The notes under the pieces are model-generated. The model ran no database searches and was not told where the DNA came from. It saw only the letters and a program-made list of their open reading frames with translations. From Hofstenia miamia (Eukaryota; Xenacoelomorpha; Acoela; Hofsteniidae), in assembly GCA_900660155.1 (NCBI GenBank), contig CABFPE010000100.1, forward strand, positions 441,018-485,933: 44,916 nucleotides of DNA. Direction: 5' to 3'. A program made the translations under genes and the position numbers. Shown one piece after another: positions 23,151 to 32,966 of the stretch; the first letter of the stretch is position 1, and each line of letters begins with the position of its first letter.

Positions 23151-23729
23151 CAGAAAAAAATAGAATTTTCAATTCCTCCCACACAATGAATATGGCCAGC
23201 TTCCAGAGATAAACGTCAACAAAAAAGTGGAAGTGATTACACCAATAATGCTAAAGGAAGAAATCACAGAAAAGGAAATCATAGAAAAACAAGAAGAAGA
23301 CATCACACTAAGGGAAAGTAAAAAACCAGGAGTACAAAATCTCCAAAACAGCAAAAAATTGCTACAGTAGATACCATTTGAAATTGAACAAAAATGGTCT
23401 CTTATATGTAACTGGAAAAACCAACAGAATAGCAATACCCAAATACTATAAGAGGGATATAGTCAGAAAAGTTCATTAATGAGGACACCTGGGAATTACA
23501 CAGACAGAAATGACTTTTAATTCCAAGTATATTACAATCACAATAAGGAAAATAACAGAAGACATCATAAACAAATGCACTACTAGCCTCTTGAACAATA
23601 AACAACACTTCCCCACACAAAGGGCACCTTTAGAGAAGATAATGGCGACAAAACCAAATGAAGTGGTACACATAGATCTTGAAATGTTGTCTAAAGAAGA
23701 TGAAGGATACCAATTTGTATTAGTGATGG
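23151..23729 (+). pseudogene. pol: Element E pol: integrase N-terminal part
   Basis: It reads FQFLPHNEYGQLPEINVNKK, then KEEITEKEIIEKQ, and after a frameshift GHLGITQTEMTF and INKCTTS. The zinc-binding HHCC module is damaged: AB2 has KCTTC where E has KCTTS. The frame 23510-23734 carries the first catalytic Asp, in VVHIDLEMLSKEDEG. It is cut at VMV by a solo LTR with an atgg duplication. Confidence 0.8.
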
Positions 23730-24237
23730 TGTAATATCCTTTACCAGGCATTATCACTGTTTATCTACTGTTACTTTATAACATTAGCTGTGTTATTGTG
23801 GGTAGGGATTTACTTCTTGTTACTGCTTGACTAGTTTCTTCTCTTAACTTATTTAACATTGAATTGACTGCTCATTTTTTAGGTGACGGAGCCATGTGGT
23901 AAACTCCTTAATGATCTCCTAGTGGGCATCTGCCCAAAGCGGATCTCCACATCCAGTTTCACCATTCCATCCAATGCTTGAGTGCCACTTCTCAGCTCAA
24001 TCAAGATAGCTTATGTGTGCCCTACATTAGCTCGGTGCTTACTCAAGATATGACACAACTCGACTTAGACTCTCTTGTGTGAAAGTGTTATATTTATTTG
24101 CAACCTGAACTGTTACCGAAATATATTGGCCTTTTAAAATATAATTTGTTCAAACAACTTCCTAACTACATTTATAATTTACTACATGTACAGTCATTTT
24201 ATCAGTCAATTTCTGATTATACTTGGATGATGCTACA
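23730..24237 (-). mobile_element. Solo LTR of AB family, minus strand, 508 bp, inside integrase
   Basis: On + it starts TGTAATATCCTTTACC and ends GGATGATGCTACA, flanked by atgg (23726-23729 and 24238-24241). Deleting it plus one atgg restores the VMVDN reading of integrase. It is about 640 bp shorter than other copies. The missing part corresponds to the interval between two TTGGAT copies in the full LTR, which suggests a deletion by short direct repeats. Confidence 0.9.
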
Positions 24238-25019
24238 ATGGTTGACAATTTCATTTGATATGCAAGGATAATACCAATGAGGAATACAACTGCCAAAGAC
24301 ACTGAAAAAATAATAATAAAAGAGTTGATTCTGAAAATAGGCCTGATGGAAAAAATTATAACAGATAAAGGCCCACAATTTGAAAGTGCACTGTTCCAAG
24401 AACTAACAAAGTTACTAGAGATTGTATGTGAACGCACAATAGAGTATCACCCTCAAGCAAATAGAGCAGTTAAAAGACTTAACAGAACATTAATAAAACT
24501 GATCAGAGTAGCAACATCAAGAATAGGTGGAAGCAAGTGGAGAGACGTAATACAGATGACAGAATATTTCTACAATACTTCTGTACACTCAACTAAAAAA
24601 ATCACTCCATTTAAAGCAATGTATGGAAGAGAGGCGGCAGCACCAGTATCTATGCAATTCACAGAATACTCCTGAAAAATGGACAACCAGTTTGTGAGAC
24701 AGCTGAAAGACAGAATCACAGCCATCCACAAATGATTTGCCACAACATAAAGAAGTCAGCAACTAGACAGCATAGAAACTATAATAAAAAAATTTATGGA
24801 CACACTCACAAAGTAGGAGAGAAAGTATATGCATTTACACCTATTAAAGTAACTGGTGTAAATCAAGTATGGAAATTAAAAACCATATGGTCAGGGCCAT
24901 ACACAATTAAGAAGGTGTTAAATAGCAATGAGTATGTACTAAGTAATAACAGTAATTTATATTTTCAAAACCTGAAAAGAGCAATAACAGATATTGAGGA
25001 AGCAACATTAGATGAATAA
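24238..25019 (+). pseudogene. pol: Element E pol: integrase core and GPY/F C-terminus
   Basis: After YARIIPMRNTT the frame 24277-24675 has the second catalytic Asp in ITDKGPQFES and YHPQANRAVKRLNRT, where Lys (24472-24474) replaces the catalytic Glu (AB2 has Glu). Then FYNTSVHSTKKITPFKAMYG is the usual distal core. After a stop and a frameshift near 24730, the frame 24732-25019 holds KVGEKVYAF and the GPY/F module WSGPYTIKKVLNSNEYVL, then FQNLKRAITDIE. The stop at 25017-25019 is probably the natural pol end. Confidence 0.88.
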
Positions 25020-28000
25020 GCAGAATTTAAATTACTACAAAATCAGGGTGAAAATACATATGAAATGGATGAATTGGATACTCTGCCAGAGAAGGAATTC
25101 GATGAGGAAGTCTGGCATGACATCAAAAAAAATATAAATAATAACCTTGAATTGTGGGACACAAATTTACTAACTCAGTTTAGGGATTTTGAACAGCAAA
25201 ATGAGTGATCAATTATCAAAGTGAAGAACAATGCAGTGCAAATCACACCCCAGAAAGTGAGTGAAGATAGTGAAGGCAACCTGACCAAAGATACATAGAA
25301 CATCAGTGAATGGGTCCTGACCACCAATTAAAGGGTATGACAATGAAAAGCAGCAAAGCTTCAACATCACTTAGTAGTCATTACCTCTGATTAAAGGCAC
25401 TCCCACAAAAAGTAAGAAGTACAGACAAAGTCCCCCAACTTTCCTTCAAGTATTTCACACTGCTGATTAAAGGGCAAGTGGATGAAAAAGTTACCACAGG
25501 AAGATGTAAGTGGTACTAAATCCACAACTGGTCAAATGCTGATGGACACTCTGTAAACCAAACAAAAGGGGACCAACTGGAGGCCATTAGAAGTGGTTCA
25601 GAGATGGAATGCAAACTGGGCATCAGTACAGGAAGACCTTTCATGCCCCTCAGAAAAAAGCTACTCTACATCAGAGAGAACCATGCAATCATTGGAGCAA
25701 AGTAAACATATGTCAATGATTGATGGTGAGAAACTACATCCATACTTTATAGCACAAAACAAAAATGAAATATAAAACATATGAAAAACTATTGCCAGAA
25801 ACTTGGAGTTACATATGCAAACAAACAAAAATGGATGAAATGAATTTACTGCTAGTGCTAGATAAAGAAACCTGTCCGAGCATGAACACAATCATAAGCT
25901 AGCCCAAAAGGATGAAGAAAACCTCAGAACAGACAAACTACAGAAGTTCAGTACACACAGTGCTCAATGATATATTTACACTAACTGAAGCTCAGAGCAT
26001 CATGAAAAACAAAGAAAGAATAGCAAACATTGAGCAAATCAACATTGATAAAGACAACCTAACGTTGATATATATAATCAAAGAAAAAGAATAGAATCAA
26101 AACCTTGAAAAACAGTTGCAGAAAACACTACAGACAGCAGAACTGACAAGGATGAAACTAGTAATAATAACAATTACTACAGAAGAACAGATACCAGAGT
26201 TCTTGAAGAACATGTGCATGCAAGTCCAAAATATCTTTCCAAAGAAAGACAACCAGACAAAACTGCAATCTCACAACTGATAAAATTCAATTTACAGCTT
26301 GATTACAGGGCGCAGGTATACAAATTAATGGTTGAGCCATGGATTGCTGTTGAATTATACAAGCAAGTGAAAACCATCAAGATGATAACAAACACACAAA
26401 ACTTAGAGAAGCTAACACAACTTCATATAAAGTGTAGTCTAAACCAGAGACAAGAACACCTGAAGCAAATTCAGGAAGTATGGAGAAAGAGGAAAATCAC
26501 CAAAACTATGGAGGAAAAATGGCCGTGTATACATATTGAGGCACCTGCAAAGAAATACCATAACTCTGTAGAAGCCACAATCCAAGAAATCAACAAGGCA
26601 AATTAATTGAATACTAAAAAAGATTTCAAAAGATATATGTTTGAAGAAGTGAATGCACCTGAAATAAGATATTGAATGACGATATGGTAGTTAGCAATCT
26701 ACTTCACAGAGGACACAAATTTAAAATTACCAATCTCAAGATGACTAAGAATGCAACTAAGTAAACAAAAAATGCTATGAGATAGTTTTTCAGCAATCAA
26801 TATGACAGCAAAGAATTGGAAACTGAAAGGAATTACAGAAAAACTTGTGTCACCAGACAAACAGGAGAAACCCATGCAAACAATCTAGAAAATTATAGTA
26901 AGAATCATCACCAAAGAAAACCAAATGTGTAAAATAACAATGGTCACAATAGCCAACAGAATGGGCATATGTCCAAATGAGATATTGCTATTTGATTGAC
27001 CAACAAAAAATACATATGGGGAACTACATCTGAAACAAAATTACTACAGCTCAAGGAAAAACCCTGGATAATGACGTGGAAACTGGTGAAAAGAAGAATA
27101 AGCATTACAGTTGAAATAGTCCAAACCATCAACAATAAAAATGTATGTCAAATAATGACAACTCAATCAGAGAGACACCAAAATGCTCTTTCACTAAAAT
27201 CATAAATAGGCTGAAGAAATAACTAAAGCAGGGATAAGCAAGCCAGTAGAAGTTCTGGAAATGATGACAAAAACACAAACAGAAATAATGTTAGAAGATG
27301 AACTATTAACATCAAAAAGTATTATGCTGTCCCCAAAACATAGGAATGTATAGATGTCATCAACATTGAAAAATATGGAACTCTTAACCCAACAAGTACC
27401 ATAGAACGGATTGATACAGAAGATGAACAGTACCTGGTTGAATTCAAAATAACAATAGAGATAGAAAGAGAAATAGTAAATCAAAACTACCAGACAATGA
27501 ATGAAAATCACACAGTCACAAGAATGAAGGTTATGTTCACTGAAGCCTTCACCAGAATGGAAATCAACGAATTATTGAACTGAGTTGGCAATAGACGTAG
27601 AATGCATAACATCTAAAATAGAAATACCAATCAACACAATGATCAATCTAAGAAGAAGAGGTTTAATCCAAGAATTTGGAAAAAAATACAAGAAGCAGAA
27701 ATGAACAAGCCTGCAACAATTGGGATGGCTACAGCACCAACAACATCATGAAATTATGGAAAAATCAAAGAAACAGTTGAAACGAAAATCCTCAAATGCA
27801 CACTGCCAAGGATAGTCTCCATTCCAATGTTACTACAAAAATGGCGTTTACTGAAAGACAAAAAAGTTGCCAAGGGGTACCTACATGAGTTCAGAATGTA
27901 CATTAACACCAAAGAAGTAGAGACTAAAATAATTTCATCAGAAGCATACAGGAAAACAAAAGCAATAATGCTAGCAGAAATCAACAGAGAGTGCATCTAC

Positions 28001-28687
28001 ATCAAAAGAAAAATCACCCCATATGATCTATATAGGGAAGAGGAGCCAATACCACAACAACTAAAAGAAATGCAAAAGGAGGTAGAGAAAAGATCTGTCA
28101 AAACCATAATGCTATTCTCAGGAATCAATGACCTAGTTTGGTTAGACATATGGAATAGAGAATATAGATATTATGATTTATTGAAAAGAATAGAAGTAAT
28201 TACAATGATAAGGATGGACAAAAATGATCCAATGAGATAACTGAGGAAGATATACATAACAACATCAGCTTTTTCTAAAAAGACGTTGAGAACACGAAAA
28301 TTCTACTAACTGTATTCAAATTCTTTTTTCCAAAGAGCAACTTGAAAGAAGAACTAGCACACACAAATTGCGCAGACGCACTCATGACTCTAATGATCAG
28401 TCTGAAAGGATTGAGGCTACAGAAAAAATTCTACCCAATATTCACAAAGAAAATTAACAAACTATGACAAATATCATCAATCACAGACTCAATATTAATG
28501 ACAGATATAATCAAGTACGCAGACACCATAACCACAGAAAAGGAAGCAGTTCTAAAATTTACCAAGTAACTGGAATTTGTAGACATCACCTGGGAAGAAG
28601 AAAAAGCGGAAATTCTGATCAGGAGAGCTGATACAATGGTACACAGAGAGAGGGCAACTCTAAAATTAACAGAAGCTGAGGGAGGCA
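25020..28687 (+). pseudogene. ORF3 of element E: unknown N-terminus plus DEDDh exonuclease-like C-terminus
   Basis: This is the longest visible copy (about 3.67 kb). It has an acidic start and a short repeated motif (LIKG/PIKG at 25324, 25387 and 25463), then DGEKLHPYFIAQNK (about 25720). Central block: EPWIAVELYKQVKTI to EEKWPCIHIEAPAKKYHNSV (26331-26560), FTEDTNLKLPI, and NRMGICPNEILLF. The C-terminal third has LAIDVEC (Asp 27594-27596, Glu 27600-27602), FSGINDLVWLD (Asp 28130-28132) and LAHTNCADALMTL (His 28360-28362, Asp 28375-28377). That is the D-x-E, N-D and H-x4-D series of DEDDh 3'-5' exonucleases. The tail is WEEEKAEILIRRADTMVHRE. The three motifs are in three frames, so this copy is dead. 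I do not recognise the N-terminal part, and I see no membrane segment. Confidence 0.75.
28674..28687 (+). promoter_or_regulatory. Polypurine tract of element E
   Basis: The purine-rich gaagctgagggaggca directly precedes the LTR start TGTAGCATAATACC. It would prime plus-strand DNA. It also overlaps the last codons of ORF3 (EAEGG). Confidence 0.7.
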
Positions 28688-29378
28688 TGTAGCATAATAC
28701 CATATAAAAAATAAACAAAGAAAGAAGAAAGGAAAAACAACGTAAAACTCTATTTAAAAACTCATTTCAATTTAATGGAATTAGAATATCGTAATTTGAC
28801 TAATTGTAAAAACAATTATCAGTCGTATCTAATTTGACAAATCACTTGTGGACAATAAGCTCCGCATTAATTTTAGCTTAACCACGTGGACAGAAAATCA
28901 ATTAGCAACTGGTACTTGTTTAATAGGCAAATATGTTTAACTAAGATTTATATAAATTCGAACAAAGATCTGAAAAATTGATGGGAAAATAAACTATTAG
29001 AACTGAAGAATACGTCCGCATGTTCAATTTGACTCATCCTATTCCCAAAGTGCAAGACACTGTCATTATATTCTCTGATATGCATTGAAAATTGTATATG
29101 AGGGATTACAATGAGATGTTAGCTTTGAGAACTGCATGCAATTAAGTTACAATTAGGTATAGGAATGTTTTTCTCATGCCTAGCTGGCTATTTCTATTGC
29201 ATATAGTAACAAACTTGTGAAAGGCTGATATCCAAAATAGGTATGTCACTTATTAACGATTTTAGATCTAAATTGTTGATGAATAATTGACCAATAAGAG
29301 ACTGTGTTAATAGTTAATTATTTATATGTATGTTAGAAGCTGCCCTGGTTTATAGTTATCTTTTTTATCTTGTCTACA
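28688..29378 (+). repeat. 3' LTR of element E (691 bp)
   Basis: It starts TGTAGCATAATACC and ends TTGTCTACA, a shorter and different LTR subfamily from AB. It shares the core block 'ttaggtataggaatgtttttctcatgcctagctggcta' layout near 29153-29190 (GGAATG paired with CATGCC in place of ATGGAG/CTCCAT). It abuts M1 gag sequence in the opposite orientation. Confidence 0.8.
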
Positions 29379-29488
29379 TTGATATTTAGCAGCTTTTTCA
29401 ATCATCCTTTGTGTTGTGTCAGGTTTTGAAGGAGTATCACTGTGTGTTTCCTCTCTGTTGACTTTGTTCTTATTTGTCATGGTCGCCA
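29379..29488 (-). pseudogene. gag: M1 gag, first ~35 codons
   Basis: On the minus strand, starting inside the primer-binding site, it reads MTNKNKVNREETHSDTPSKP and onward to KAAKYQ, where element E is inserted. An in-frame upstream ATG at 29490-29488 (M-A-T-M) overlaps the LTR edge. The opening MTNKNK resembles MTNRNK at 34267, supporting it as a true gag start. The rest is in the gap. Confidence 0.7.
29475..29488 (-). promoter_or_regulatory. Primer-binding site of M1 (tRNA-Arg-like)
   Basis: Immediately after the 5' LTR end (...GGATGTTACA on minus), TGGCGACCATGACA matches 13 of 14 bases of the tRNA-Arg(UCG) 3'-end complement I recall (TGGCGACCGTGACA). The ATG inside it is the likely gag start, so priming site and start codon overlap. 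Confidence 0.7.
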
Positions 29489-30636
29489 TGTAACATCCTC
29501 CACCTGGCCTATTTGCACCGTGTATTATTGTTAATAACTATCACTCAGTAAATTGCGGGTGAGGAGTTACTAAGTTATTGAACCGCCAAGCTTTTCCTCT
29601 GTTATTAACTAGTTAGGTTAATTGAGTACTAATTATCACTATTTAGGTGACGAAGCCGTGTGACGTTTCCTCTTCTTCTCTTCTGTGGGCTACTGCCCAA
29701 AGCTGATCTCCACATCACAGTTCCTCTCCTTCATAAACAATTGACTGAATCCACTGCGCCATCTCAGCTCAAGAATGACTAATTATGTGTACCTTATTTT
29801 AGCTCAGTGCGTGTACTCATGTCAAGTTGTAACTGACTTAAACTCAATGTTGTAAAGTGTTTGTTGATTTGATTAAGTAAAGCAACCGGGCATTGACACT
29901 AACTGCATTTACATAATATTAAAGTAGCCATTACCGTAAAACTACTGGCTTAGTAATTTAAGTAATAGATTGCAGTTTCCTATACTTACATTTAATAATG
30001 ATACATGTAAGGTCGTTTATTTGGTCGATTATAGTCAAGTCTCCTACTATTAAGAATAGATATATTCCTAGGGTTCAACTATCCAGTCATTTTGAGCATC
30101 TATTATTTCATACATGTATAGATTGATAGTCAGACTAGGCAAGAATTGAAAAACTCCTAACTATAACATAAGTGTGGTTTCTTGACTGGCACAAAGACCC
30201 TTCGAATTCGAACCCCTGATTAATCCAGCCACTACTCTACACAACTTGCCTAGCTGCACATTTTATTAAATATTCAAACCAGATAAATGAAGAATGTAAA
30301 ATAAAATAAACTCTGAAGAATTTATTGTTCATCAAATTTCTCTTAAATTCTCAGCTATTTATTTAAAAATTTTAAAGTACCTTCTGATTTTGAATTTCAA
30401 ATAAATCTTCTGCCAATATGGCTGTTCTTACACAAGCTTATTTTGCTTGTTACAATTGGTCAAAAATTACTTAATTGGCTACAGTAATTTTCTTAGAGTG
30501 TGCAATATTGTGACTTAGTTGCATCTTACAAAATAAATAAGATAATTAACTAAATTTTACAATCATAATTCTGATCACTATTAATCATTTGATGTTAATC
30601 TTTGTTTGCAGCTTAGTTCTTTTGGATGATGCTACA
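29489..30636 (-). repeat. 5' LTR of M1 (complete, 1148 bp)
   Basis: In minus orientation it runs from TGTAGCATCATCC (30636) to GGTGGAGGATGTTACA (29489). It is the same family as 39188-40340 and, reversed, 8777-10547 and 18728-19888. The PBS directly after it and the ORFs of AB2 fix the true orientation of the family as minus here. Confidence 0.9.
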
Positions 30637-31668
30637 CTGTGAAGTCATGGACTATGCAGAGCATTCTGGGATTCTATCCCGGGAAGCTAAAATCAACTAC
30701 CTGGTTATGATTGGGACCACCACTCTACATCAGAAGGTCGCGTTCATCCAAGTTGATTTCAATGCTGATAAGCACAACCTGCTATGTATCCCACTGCCCT
30801 GTTTGATGACGCCACTGATCCTGGTGATGTGAAGAGTTCAAAAGGGCCGTAGGAAGGTATCTGCCCATCTCACAGAGAAAATTAACTACATTTCTACCAC
30901 CACAGAAGTTGCAAAGGCAATGCAAACCAAGGAGTACAAGGACACTCATAACATGCTGTTGGAAGGCAGCAACTGTAAACACGTTTACCTCAATGGTCAC
31001 CTCACAATGAATGATATCTTCCAAAAGGGTCAGCTGATCTCCACACAACTCAAGAAGATACATCAGAAGATTTCTACCTTGGACCCTCATGTCCTCATTC
31101 TTTTTCAATCCAGTGGCAATCTCATGTGGCTAAACAGCATTAAAACTATTACAAGATATTATGATGTTACAAGAGGATAGAGATCATAACTATGTTGAGA
31201 GCTGACGTGAATGACCCTGAAGAAATGACCCTCCAGCAGGCAAATGACTTTTGCTCCCTATTTATGCATCACAGTACACAGATGGGCTCTCTACAGGAGG
31301 TTTTCCTCCACTTCTACCTGGACACACACATCAATGCCAAGGATGCCCACACATCTGACACAGACACATTAATGATGCTTATGATTGCTCTCAAAGGTCT
31401 CCACCTGTATGAATGTTTCTTTAATAACTTCACTCAGAGACTCAATGTACTATGAGAAAATTGTCCTATCAGCTTGTGCCTTCCTGAAATTCAGTTCTTT
31501 GAGCTTTGCAATGAAACTGTCACTCAACATGAGGCTTTCATGCAGATTCCCAGAAGACCATGCTACACAGAACTTGCTTCTTGGGATGATGTCCTAGCAG
31601 CTGAAATGATAGAGGAGACCCAAAAGTTGTTGTGCAGCCCTACAGTCCAGCCACTACCACAAAATTAA
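30637..31668 (+). pseudogene. ORF3 of element C, part 3 (rest of exonuclease domain and tail)
   Basis: It continues ORF3 after M1: EVMDYAEHSGILSREAK, then 30920-31180 with AHLTEKIN-type and DPHVLILFQSSGNLMWL (motif II region, where element E has GIND), and ITMLRADVNDPEEM. It ends with SLQEVFLHFYLD and DAHTSDTDTLMMLMIALKGL, with motif III His at 31348-31350 and Asp at 31363-31365. The tail frame 31474-31668 is CYTELASWDDVLAAEMIE. The stop at 31666-31668 lies 17 bp before the LTR. Frame changes near 30830, 31180 and 31455 inactivate it. Confidence 0.75.
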
Positions 31669-31685
31669 ACATGCAATGGGGGGCA
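31669..31685 (+). promoter_or_regulatory. Polypurine tract of element C
   Basis: tgcaatggggggca directly precedes TGTAGAG of the 3' LTR. It is the site where plus-strand synthesis would start. Confidence 0.75.
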
Positions 31686-32620
31686 TGTAGAGTCACTCAG
31701 GGCACCATTTTTAATTTTTAATTCAATTATTTCACACTCTAATCAATTGGTGCTAATTTTGCATTCTATATTAGTAATTTGTCTATTTTTTAGTGTAGTG
31801 TTATGATAAAATTAATTGTTGTCCCTCAAATTATAGAGACATGTGATCACTCACTTAAGTTGTGAAGGAATTCATGTGACAACTTTGTAAACAGATTACT
31901 GGTAATTATTTACTGATTTTTGTTTAAAAGTAGGGAAGACATTGTAGCCAAGCACAATAAAAGTTTTGTCTTGCTTGGAAATCATTATTTTTTTCTTTCT
32001 TATTAAATTACTAACCATTTTAGGTGTTATGAATCTTATAATAATTAATTTTGTGTAAGATCTGGTGATAATTTGTGAGTTACTCTGCTGTGCCTAGGGT
32101 GATAACTAGCTCTTTGACAGTTGGCAGCCCATATTGTGGTCACTTTAAGGCTAAGTATACATGTAGGGAATAACAACTTTCACTTTGATCATTTTCATAC
32201 ATGCACTTAACATCACACTATGCAAATATAATATGCCATTGGCCAACAAGAATGCATGGTAACTACATGTCATTATTATATTTATTTACATGAGCTGAGA
32301 TAACAAGAACTATTAGCTAAATTGTTTATTAGAGCTATAAATTAATACTTGAGACACACAATCAGCACCTTGGCAAGTCAGGATGGCTTTCTAGATGTGG
32401 CTTCAGTGTGATGACATGTGAATTGGTCACTATATATATGGAATGCTTTCTTGGTGATTGGTTTCAGTTTTTCTTTAATGAAATTGGTGAACTACCAATG
32501 TTCTTCTTTTTCTGTTAGAACACAGCTTGCTCTCTGTGATGGCCATCTTTGCAACCTTCAGAAGAACCTAAGAGTTACCCAGTGCAGCTTGAGTGATGAG
32601 AGCACCCCTGTGATTCTACA
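31686..32620 (+). repeat. 3' LTR of element C (935 bp, uninterrupted)
   Basis: It starts TGTAGAGTCACTC and ends CTGTGATTCTACA. It is homologous along its full length to 8420-8776 plus 10548-11094, and contains the empty site for the solo LTR at 8777. Confidence 0.9.
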
Positions 32621-32966
32621 TGGTTACAGGAATGGAATTTGATACTGAATTTGAAAACTCTTATAATTCTGATTTGAAACATTGTCAATATAGTGTAATT
32701 GGTACACAATTATTCTTTAGAGGAATATGCCAAAGGAATAAGCATAACTTGCAAAAGCATGCAAATATAATTAAAATTAATCAAGAACTTGCATATAGTT
32801 TAGATTATAATAAATTAATATTTTTACTAGCTACATCTAATTGTCCATTTTGGCTGTTTGCAAGTGATGCAGGGTCTACAATTTGGATTAGTTTGCAAAA
32901 TTTGACATATTTCCTTCTGAAGACCAATTATTGAAATTAGTTTTTTTCTAATCTCCTATATTAAAA
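32621..32966 (+). pseudogene. Uncharacterised coding remnant right of element C
   Basis: The frame from ATG 32635 to 32934 reads MEFDTEFENSYNSDLKHCQY and later PFWLFASDAGSTIWISLQNL. It is a balanced, protein-like composition with aromatic residues and no low complexity. I do not recognise it. It may be the continuation of the broken coding region that ends near 8400 on the other side of element C. Confidence 0.35.

Larger units (their letters stand above)
21552..29378 (+). mobile_element. Ty3/gypsy-type element E (5' part in gap), nested in M1 gag
   Basis: The visible order is the RNase H/integrase junction, integrase, ORF3, a purine tract and the 3' LTR (28688-29378). On the right it abuts M1 gag codons (minus strand), with ttga at 29379-29382 as the expected duplication half. 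The left half is in the gap. It carries a LINE (about 21641-23150) and a solo LTR (23730-24237). Its proteins are closer to AB2 than to elements C and 3. Confidence 0.8.
20115..30636 (-). mobile_element. Minus-strand LTR retrotransposon M1 inserted in element C ORF3
   Basis: It is flanked by a perfect duplication, ctgt (20111-20114 and 30637-30640). On the minus strand the 5' LTR is 30636-29489, followed by a primer-binding site and the first codons of gag down to 29383. The 3' LTR ends at 20115 and enters the N gap. The overlapping parts of the two LTRs (20115-20551 and 29489-29925) differ by only about 4% by eye, so it is younger than element C. Its interior is interrupted by + strand element E, and the rest is hidden in the gap. 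Confidence 0.88.
8420..32620 (+). mobile_element. Ty3/gypsy-type LTR retrotransposon (element C), with nested insertions
   Basis: The order is 5' LTR (8420-11094), primer-binding site, gag, pol (PR-RT-RH-IN), ORF3, polypurine tract and 3' LTR (31686-32620). Subtracting the nested insertions leaves about 10.7 kb. Continuity across the insertions is supported by the duplications ataa, atag and ctgt and by matching ORF3 homology on both sides. The two LTRs differ by about 6% by eye over the first 350 bp. Outer flanks (ttat before, tggt after) give no clear target duplication, so either it has mutated or the two ends are not from one insertion. No reading frame is intact. Confidence 0.8.

Noticed and set aside
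16651..28687. ORF3 as a retroviral-type envelope gene
   Set aside because: The position fits, but I see no signal peptide, furin-like site, cysteine-rich ectodomain or C-terminal membrane anchor in any copy, and the C-terminal motifs fit a nuclease better.
30186..30240. tRNA- or SINE-like 'ttcgaattcgaacccctgatt' within the M1 LTR
   Set aside because: It recalls a reversed B box, but no acceptor or anticodon stem forms around it and other LTR copies diverge there.
20115..30636. A single + strand element whose LTRs are 20115 and 29489
   Set aside because: The LTR orientation, PBS and gag start are on the minus strand, whereas the inner pol/ORF3 is + and has its own LTR at 28688-29378. Nesting explains both.
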